Shown here: piece after piece, positions 56,701 to 64,000 of the stretch
Position numbering within the stretch: position 1 is the stretch's first letter
How the letters are laid out: each line of letters opens with the position of its first letter
NCBI GenBank assembly: GCA_014871385.1
Contig: CM026431.1
Span: 7,053,778-7,117,777 of the forward strand
Length of the DNA stretch: 64,000 nt
DNA from: Ceratodon purpureus
Lineage: Eukaryota > Streptophyta > Bryopsida > Pseudoditrichales > Ditrichaceae
Direction: 5' to 3'
Notes under the pieces: model-generated
The model's input: the letters and a program-made list of their open reading frames with translations, nothing else
What the model was told of the DNA's origin: nothing
Databases searched by the model: none
Position numbers and translations under genes: made by a program

Positions 56701-59700
56701 TTCTGTTATTGCTTCAACTTCTCATCCGGCACCTTCGTTTACCTGGACGGAGTCCAATGTGGACTGCCTAAGGAAGTGTGTTCGGCCCCGATCAAAGTTG
56801 GATTCTACCAGTAGCGCATCGCCTTCTGGTGACGGCACCAGTTACATCCCTCGTCCTGAATTTATGTTCGTTGGAATGTAGCGCAAATCAGTTTGCCACA
56901 GCAAGTGTGCTCGGTACCTACGAGAACCAGAAGGCCTTACTGCGACTGCCGTCATCTGTCACTTTTTAAGTGTTGCAATGTGTTGATTGGGGTGTAGTTT
57001 GGCTGGGTGGGATAAAGCAGGTCTCCTTGGCACCTAACATAGGTGGTTGTGACCAACACCTGAACACCTTGCCACTGCATCTGTGATGCCTTCATTCTAC
57101 TTCGTACAATTAAGTTCAGCATTGTGACTGCAATGGAGCTGGGCACCGAACACACTCATATCCTCATGTTCAGTCTGAGTCGAAGGAAGTTCTAACCAGG
57201 ACATCCAAGCCGAATTCAAGGCCGGGGTGCTCCTATTTTGCGCAGTTACGTCTCTTAAAATTTTATGATTCACCGTGCCACTCTATGTATTGCAGGTGGA
57301 GCGACATTATTCTTTCAACTCGAGCAATACGGAGTTGACTATGGAAAAGCTGCAGCTCATTGTGACCGCAAAGGCCACGGCATCAGCTAAGATTAAGTGG
57401 CTCGAATTCTTCAATTCCTCTGCTGCTACCCGCGAGGCCCGGAAGATCCCTCCAAAGCCTGTCAACGAAGAGAAGCTTACCCTTTGGCTGCATAAGGCCA
57501 CATTCTGGGCAGAGGTACCTTTATAAACTGGATAACTCCTCGTTATTCATGGATTTTGGTCAAGCAAAAAAGGTGTTGAGATGCATAGCTAGGTTGATTA
57601 TGAATTCAACAGGGGTGAGTCTAGCCCTAACTTACAACTTGTATGGAAATTGGACAGCTATCAGATCAAGCCACGGCAGCCTTTGACGAGATCGTGCGTC
57701 AAGACCGTATTACCATTGATATGTCCGTATCAACCGGCCCGGTGCTGCTGCCTGCTTATGTGGAGGACTGTCGGATGAAGCTGTGGGACAATGTCTTTTA
57801 TTCTTACTTCCGCGGAAATGAAGCCTTCCAAAAAGGACACGAGTTTCGCGAGTTGAAGGGATCAGACCTGATCGTCAGGCGTGTCCTCTACCGGTTCGCA
57901 TTATTTACATCTCATTCTGTTTGTGAACATAACAATGTCATTTATATACGTGTTGTCTTATTGTTGTCGATAGCATGATCGTGTGCTCACTGTTCATTTC
58001 GTAAAAACTAGAAAGTCTGCTGCAGTTGTAAAATGTTGGATTACAGTCGCTTGTTTTAATGGCATTGGTCAAGGGTGTGTTTTACTTGTGACTAAACCTG
58101 ATGGAAGAGGGTGTCTTTTACTGATGGAAGATGCGTAGAGGTGGTCCTGTGGAGAAATTGAGTTCCAGAGTCCGATGACTCAATTTCTCCACAGGACCAC
58201 CTCTACGCATTCTTCTTCATGAACTGTTTAATCTGTTATCTTTTATTTGCTATAAGCTAATTGGTTTCTTGTGTGTTGGTATTCCTGCAAAGGTATTTCA
58301 AATACGAGCTCTTAGCGAAGCAAGCAATTTCAAAGGAAAACCTTCCTGTATTTCTTGCAGCCTGGGTCGATCGATCGAGTCCAGCATGCATGTTCTCTGC
58401 TTTGCAGCAGCGGACGTGGACCACTTCACACCTGACCGCAGGTGCATGGTACTTGGACTGTGTGCCGAGCTTTACTCCATCGTTTGAGATCGAGCTCAGG
58501 AAGTCGAGGGACGCAATTGGGGAGTCTGGTATAGAAATGGTTGATCTTATTGGAATAGAAGACGAAAATGAGAGAGCGAAGGCGCTGAAGAGAAGGGTCG
58601 AAGAAGACCGTAAGAAGGCCCAGAAAGTGAGAGAAGCCGAGCAGAAGGCGGAGCAGAAGGAGCTTGAGAAGCAACAGAAGGCACAAGAGAAAACAGCAAG
58701 AAAAGGCAAGAAGAAGGTCAGTACCCCGGGTCAGGAGGATATAGAGAGTCCCACTAATGACTCCGGGCAGAGAGAGCAGACGGCCTCGAGGAATAGAAAA
58801 AGGAGAACAACCTATGATGAACTTAACCAGCTTCTCGAATTTCACGATGCCGGGGACTGTGGGAAAAATGAAGAAATGATCCTGAACTCATCTGTCGAAG
58901 ATGTTCTAGCAGGCAGCGATGATGACTACACACCAATGTACCTGGAAATCAAAGATTTCCTACTTAAGGTAAAGCAGCTCACATCCCTTTGATTCGAGTC
59001 ATGCTTGAAATGGCAGCAGAGGTGACTCCACTTTGAAACCAGTCGGTCAGTTCACTTCATCAATTTACTATTAGCCTAGGTTACAGCACCTAGTTAGTCC
59101 TTTACGAGAGAATGATATACGTGTAATTTTAACTCATACCATGGTGGGTCGGAACCATGGGGACTGTGGCGCGGCCCGAGCAGTCACATACACATCTCTA
59201 AGAATCGAGACTGACTGGGCCTTTGTGTGTTCAATTTATTTTTAATTCTCAGTTTCTAATGTCTGTATAGCTCTGCTCGGTGGCAACCGTAGTCAAAGAA
59301 GTCTTACCAGTGGGTTTCAATACTTTGGAATGGTGTCCGATTGGCCCTTTTTACATGTGCTCATCTGTGACTTCTAATGGTGACCGTGATGTTCACTCAG
59401 CTCATTTGTGCATTGAGTTTAATTATACTATTCCCTTTCCATTGTTTGTACTGCTCTGCTATAGTGTCATAGAATACCTGATCGGTCGCGGATGCTATGA
59501 CCTTTGCATTTGTCCAGCTGCAACTTTATCCTTGTACTTAAAGGGGAGCTCATGTGTATCGACTTATTAATTGCGGATGTGACTAGGACCTCACCTTATT
59601 GAGAGGCCTCCAGAATTTGAGTTAATATGCTGCGTATAATTCACTTCATTGTATTTACTTTATGTGCAGGTCACTAAAGGGAGAGCCCTGCATTTGAAGG

Positions 59701-61378
59701 GAGAACAAGTGAGTCACCCGTTTGTCGACCTCATCATTGCTGACTTACCAGAGAACCTCCCTGTCCCAGGCGTCTCAGACCCTCCTAGATCCATACCCGC
59801 TTGGAATGAGGGAGCTTCTGATTGGTTGCAGAGCATTTTTGACTTCGCTGAGAATCACCTCCACGATGATGGGGCGATGATACTTTTTCATCCTTTTCGT
59901 GCAACAACGAAATCTGAAATTCTAGGTTACTGTGACGTGTATGGAATGAAAGTCCGCAAGGAATGGTGGGCAATGAACCGACTCCACCTGACATCACCCT
60001 TGGATCAGTCCGTTACTGTAAGTTCTAGCTAAACATTACGCCCCTTCTTTTGTTTCGTAGTCACCCCCGTTTTGCAAATTTTCTCTCGAGATAACCATTG
60101 AGAATCAGCTTAAACTTATGCTCGTAGCCAAGGACCACGAGCCTGTCTGGATAACTTAGTAGCAGTCCCCTTGCAGTACCAAGTGGTCACGGCCTGGGCG
60201 GACAGCCATGGAGAAAGAGCCATTGAAAGAAGCGTTTTCAGAATTAAACTCCTCATCTCTTGAGCAGTCACTCATGATTGCTCTGGCCCTATGAGAGTTC
60301 GAAATCCCTCCATCTGAATGCAATCACAGAGTCCTCATGAATTATTACTAACTTACTGTTTCAAATTGGGATGCAGACACTGCGGTTCGGGATCACCCTG
60401 GCAGTGAAGAGTGGAGTTCCTGCATCAAAGTTTGCTTTCAGGCCTGTGCCTAAGCTGCTTAGCCGGCACGGTGTAGACGTGGGCCGTGATGACTGCCTAC
60501 AGAACATTGTTCTGCCCGAGAACCAGATGTGTGATGGTCAGAGGCCATGGAGAGGCCCCCGGGAGAAATCAGTGGTCCTCATGGAGATGTTGATTGAAGC
60601 TGCATCAGATCCGGGCAACGTCATATTAGACTGTACGGCAGCAACCGGTTAGTTTCCTGTACCTAAAAAATCTTTGTACTCTATGTTGCAGTACGTCTCC
60701 TATTTGTCCACGAACACTTATACCACTATATAAATTCATTGGGTTGTATTTCAGGTTCATCAATCCATGCCTGCCGCAACATTGACCGCCACATTGTGGC
60801 CTTGGAGGCCGATGCAGCCATTTTCAAGGCTTTGTTGGAACCATTGATTCGGAATACTTCGGTTCCTGAAGGCAGCATCGCACAGCATGTCATCTCTGAG
60901 GATCCTGAGGGAGAAGTTCCTGTCATGAAGATTGTGAAGAGATCTCGATTCAAGAAGTGAGTTTAGACTCTTTTTCTCTAGTGTTACCTCTCATATACAC
61001 GCATTCAATGTAAAGTGGATTTATAAACAACTTGCCATTTACATTTGCAGATGCAATAACATGAGGTCTCCCGTGCATCGTCCATTTTTTTCTGATCCTA
61101 ATTTCCACCCGAGCCCTCCACAATCTTGGAATCTTCCATGTTATGCAAACGATGCAGCTATCCAACTAGCTCGTGGTTCGTACCGTTACTTTAGATCCAG
61201 AAATGCACCAAGTAGATCGTTGGAGTTTCTTGATATTGAAGCCGATGAGTCAGACGACCATCTCTCAGATATGAGCCCCTCCTCAATCACTCTATCGTCC
61301 TCTGATCAGTCCGACCTTGAAGAAGAGTGCCGTCTAGAACGCTCTGTCAATACTTTGAAGGACATTTTGGAAATGTGA
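50767..61378 (+). CDS. MULE2 ParB-like/DNA methyltransferase-like fusion, 12 exons, 1255 residues, intact
   Basis: Exons: 50767-51048, 51353-51535, 55032-55672, 55797-55986, 56260-56451, 57296-57514, 57658-57893, 58293-58968, 59670-60017, 60377-60647, 60755-60956, 61051-61378. All borders are gt/ag, phases agree and the sum is 3768 bases. N terminus basic (MITRSSAKAKLEF, RERRQERLRRL). ParB/sulfiredoxin-like domain, residues about 225-370: PLCRMQPMPMVRP, LEQEFVHGYREG, FVCDGNHRYQAW. Helical middle section, then a Lys/Glu-rich coiled coil (58560-58700). C-terminal beta-class methyltransferase-like region: DLIIADLPENLPVPG (motif IV place), HDDGAMILFHP, WRGPREKSVVLMEMLI (motif X-like), VILDCTAATGSSIHA (motif I-like), IVALEAD. 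The usual D/N/S-PP-Y/F/W is DLPE, so activity is uncertain. Bacterial and phage ParB-methylase fusions exist; this one is spliced and element-borne. Possible role: modifying or marking element DNA. Confidence 0.85.
51536..55031 (+). repeat. Large intron of the MULE2 ParB-methyltransferase gene, filled with palindromic repeats
   Basis: Between a gtaatt donor and a cgtag acceptor. Many copies of a word of the form gctccgagcagagctgc, ggcccgagcagagttct or tgttcggctccgatcagagt occur across about 52030-54600. Longer units are repeated as well. A block of roughly 190 bases starting aggctccgagcagagctgc recurs near 52790, 52970, 53150 and 53330. A block of about 220 bases repeats at about 53824 and 54042. 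A 23-base phrase (gataaatgttaaccccctca) is doubled at 52531-52576. No real coding frame is present. Confidence 0.85.
53745..54071. repeat. 26-bp near-palindromes at 53745, 53828 and 54046
   Basis: Each site has a left arm AACTCTG-N-TCGG, two central bases and a right arm CCGA-N-CAGAGTT. Positions are 53745-53770, 53828-53853 and 54046-54071. The arms are complementary except at the single variable base, so each is a nearly perfect two-fold symmetric site of the kind bound by a protein dimer. Half-sites are scattered through the rest of the intron and downstream introns. Confidence 0.88.
58131..58210. repeat. Perfect 32-bp inverted repeat with 16-base loop, inside an intron
   Basis: 58131-58162 (beginning atgcgtagaggtggtcctgt) is the exact complement of 58179-58210. 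The spacer is ttccagagtccgatga. Located in the intron between exons 7 and 8 of the ParB-methyltransferase gene. On transcription it would fold into a long perfect hairpin. No duplication flanks it that would make it a clear MITE. Confidence 0.95.
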
Positions 61379-61998
61379 GTTAGGGCAGTTAGTGAGTTGA
61401 TAGAGAACTTGCATGTACTGAAGGGCCTAGCCAAAGCTCTGTATATGAATTCCCTTAATTCGCAGTTGCATAATATATTTTTTGTTCTTTTCTCCATTCC
61501 AGCCATTATCTGCATATATCCTTTCCAGTCGAATTGTCCATTTTCATTCACATCCCTCCCCCCAAATTTTTTATTTTTACCGTTCCCTTTTTTATTTTTT
61601 GTTTATTCCTTCTTCTCGGATCTTTCTTCTTCATTAACATCCCATTTTTTTGTTGCTTCAATTTTCATTCCTTTTTTAATATGTCATTTATCCTCTCTAC
61701 TCGCACCTTCGTTTTTCATTAACATCATTTTTACTTTTCTTTTTCCATTCCGTCCAATAATTTCACTTATCCCTTCCACTCCAACTATCCACTCTCATTC
61801 CTATCCCCGTTATTAGTTTTTTCTTTCCTTTTCTTGCATTTCCATTTTGTTATTTTGTATATCCCTTCCATTCGCACTTTTCCTTTTCTTAGACATATGC
61901 TTTATTTTCTTTCTAGGTTTTGGCACTCCACCCCCTACTTTCATTCATCTTTTCCTCTCCCACTCTACACTGTCATTTCCATCCCCGTTATCATTTTC

Positions 61999-62000
<2 letters not shown>
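61379..62000. other. Pyrimidine-rich non-coding DNA after the methyltransferase gene
   Basis: Strong T/C bias on the plus strand (tttttatttttaccgttccc). Long open frames here translate to Phe/Pro/His/Ser strings and are artefacts of composition. No gene is supported. Confidence 0.7.

Positions 62001-62002
<2 letters not shown>

Positions 62003-62055
<53 letters not shown>
62003..62055. repeat. (AT)n microsatellite
   Basis: About 25 consecutive TA/AT dinucleotides with no interruption. Confidence 0.98.
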
Positions 62056-62059
<4 letters not shown>

Positions 62060-62074
62060 AATTTTTCATTTATG

Positions 62075-62740
62075 CCTTCCATCCGCTCCGTTCCTCTTCA
62101 TTAACTTCTCCTTGGTCCTTTTTATTTGCTTCTGCATTCCATCCCCTATTTTCATTCGTCTTCTCCACTCCAACTATCCACTCTCATTCCCATCCCCGCT
62201 ATCATTTTTTTATTTTTTTTCTTTTTTTTTCTTTTTTTTCATTTATGCCTTCCATCCGCTCCGTTCCTCTTCATTAACTTCTCCTTGGTCCTTTTTATTT
62301 GCTTCTGCATTCCATCCCCTATTTTCATTCGTCTTCTCCACTCCAACTATCCACTCTCATTCCCATCCCCGCTATCATTTTTTTATTTTTTTTCTTTTTT
62401 TTTTCTTTTTTTCATTTATGCCTTCCATCCGCTCCGTTCCTCTTCATTAACTTCTCCTTGGTCCTTTTTATTTGCTTCTGCATTCCATCCCCTATTTTCA
62501 TTCGTCTTCTCCACTCCAACTATGCACTCTCATTCCCATCCCCGCTATCGTTTTTTTATTTTTTTTTCTTTTTTTTTCTTTTTTTTCATTTATGCCTTCC
62601 ATCCGCTCCGTTCCTCTTCATTAACCTCTCCTTTGTCCTTTTTATTTGCATTTGCATTCCATCCCCTATTTTCGTTCGTCTTTTCCACTCCCACTCTACA
62701 CTGTCATTCACATCCTCGTTATCATTTTTTTTTCTTTTAC
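62075..62740. repeat. Tandem repeat of about 173 bp, four copies, pyrimidine-rich
   Basis: The phrase cattccatcccctattttc recurs near 62135, 62308, 62481 and 62655, a spacing of 173-174 bases. Each unit has ccgctccgttcctcttcatt and a variable T run. The last copy is more diverged. Non-coding. Confidence 0.95.
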
Positions 62741-64000
62741 CGTTATTTTTTTATATTTTTCATTTATTCCCTTGTCATTCAAACATGAAATGCATAATTG
62801 CATTCATAATTTTCATGTGAGCAAACATTATGCCCACAGTGGCCATCCACAGGACTCTGCTCGGCCCCGACCACTCTTGAATTGCATTGTTAAAGTCCTC
62901 ATTACAGCTCACACAATATCCACGCGTCTTGGCCAGGGAGTCTGCTCGGCCCCAACCTGTGCTGAATATCACACTTAATCTCCTCATGCGAGCTCACATG
63001 AGGGGATCAATATGTACAAGTGCTCCACAACTTTGTTCGAAGGAGGTCAACCCAGGGGTTGGCATCCCCTAAACCGCTTTTCTTTTTAGAATTGTTTCTC
63101 CATTATAATGCATTACTCTTATTGGAACTCTCGGGGTTCCAGTTTCGTATTATGATTCTGTAATGTATCCAACTCTTTGCATTACATTTTTTTAATCCAA
63201 GTTTCTAGTCATAAATATCCCTCTGAAATTTACAGATTGCTAGGACCCTAAACCTTATCTTATTCAGCACAAAATCCAGGCTACCCACCCTCTATAGAAC
63301 TTATACAATCTTGGTCCGGAATTTTACTCTATGCTTCTCTTTTCTTTCTTTGATGCCTATTCTTTTTTTTAGTTCTTTTTCCTTTCTTTCGTAAATGTTA
63401 TAGAACTTATTCCATTTTTTTCTTAAATTGTGTTCCTCTTCATGCTTACTTAATTTGAATCAGAAAATCCTTAATTGAATCACAAAATCTTTAATTGAAT
63501 CACAGAATCTCCATTCTCACAGGTTTGAGACAACAAGTAATCTCATTCGCAATCACAGTAATTATTTTTTTTTATAACCCATGCAGTGACACTAATTAAT
63601 GCAATCACAGTAATTATTTTTATTTATAACCCATGCGTTCAAACTAATTATCGCAATCACACTAATTTTCGGTTCAAGAAGTTTGCACATAAGGACTCTC
63701 GAGATCACAGCACTCTGAGTATTGAATACATTATTAACACGCTGGCCTAATCAGACATTACCTCGAGACCGCAATGCATTATCAAACCACATTATCCCAT
63801 AAGCATTGGCCTAATCACACATTACCTCGATATAACCAAACCACCAACATTATATTTGTGTCACTTGGGCAGTGGCTTTGGTGAGTTATACTTCTCGAGA
63901 GAAAGCAATGGACGTCGTACCTCGCAAAGGATAATCGCTGGAGCCATTCCCAAACTGACATAAACAAACTCAAATTGGATAAAAGAAAAATCTGATAAAT
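62741..64000. other. Window end: no gene; motif half-sites and a short duplication
   Basis: Two copies of ctgctcggccccgacc-like words at about 62855 and 62940 link this stretch to the MULE2 repeat family, so it is probably still inside MULE2. A phrase of about 50 bases (gcaatcacagtaattattt ... ataacccatgc) is repeated at about 63549 and 63601. The phrase aattgaatcacaaaatct recurs near 63450-63510. No coding region or terminal repeat is recognised. Confidence 0.55.

Larger units (their letters stand above)
43245..64000. mobile_element. MULE2: second large Mutator-like transposon, right end outside the window
   Basis: The left end is placed at about 43245 (gagggacgtcgc), followed by GAGCGGAGAGCGGTGAGCGG at 43279-43298. 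This is the same block seen in the MULE1 termini. A diverged copy of the MULE1 subterminal word (acctatggccgtagac) lies near 43410-43425. Genes: two small plus-strand ORFs, transposase (-), GTYSR protein (-) and ParB-methyltransferase (+). No right terminal repeat or target duplication was found by 64000, so MULE2 is at least 20.7 kb. It lies inside Retro2. Confidence 0.8.

Noticed and set aside
61397-62820. Long Phe/Pro/Ser/His open frames in several phases
   Set aside because: They come from pyrimidine-rich tandem repeats and T runs, overlap in all frames, and repeat every 173 bases. No protein family or splice context supports them.

Overview
This is eukaryotic nuclear DNA made almost entirely of nested mobile elements. 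It is probably from a streptophyte (green plant or charophyte alga). The reasons are an Athila/Tat-like Ty3/gypsy retrotransposon with a tRNA-Asp-type primer site, a plant-type CACTA transposase fragment, Mutator-like (MULE) transposases with a SWIM zinc finger, and many GT-AG introns. The species cannot be fixed from sequence alone. No bacterial-style operons, rRNA, tRNA or CRISPR were seen.

Layout: (1) 1-2491 is flanking DNA with remnants of a minus-strand spliced gene of unknown function. (2) 2492-33861 is one LTR retrotransposon (Retro1). It has two collinear 3670-bp LTRs, a 5-bp target duplication (catgt), and a 736-residue ORF lying wholly inside each LTR. Its gag and pol share one frame and are separated by a single TGA. 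Pol is split by a second transposon, MULE1 (10732-28695, about 18 kb), whose 10-bp target duplication is tacgaggtag. (3) 33862-41424 is a decayed CACTA-like region with TNPA-like ORFs on the minus strand, a possible F-box-like ORF, and a TNP2 transposase on the plus strand. TNP2 is cut off by (4) Retro2, a minus-strand retroelement seen as one LTR (41425-43035) and a scrap of its interior. Retro2 is itself interrupted by (5) MULE2, from about 43245 to beyond the window end.

The most interesting content is shared by MULE1 and MULE2. Both carry an apparently intact two-exon transposase of about 1200 residues and a small protein with a G-T-Y-S-R motif. Both also carry a large multi-exon gene with a ParB/sulfiredoxin-like domain near its N terminus and a beta-class DNA methyltransferase-like domain at its C terminus. 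The MULE2 copy gives an uninterrupted 12-exon model of 1255 residues. The MULE1 copy is recognisably homologous exon by exon but carries at least three lesions. In both elements the large early intron of this gene is full of repeats with a palindromic core. In MULE1 this is sixteen 201-bp units with a 9-bp inverted repeat. In MULE2 it is dispersed 26-bp near-palindromes. A ParB-like gene beside palindromic arrays suggests, as inference only, an element-encoded protein acting on the element's own DNA. Plant VANDAL transposons, whose VANC proteins counter silencing, are the nearest known analogy.

The Retro1 LTRs differ at only two positions noticed, so Retro1 is very young and MULE1, which landed inside it, is younger still.
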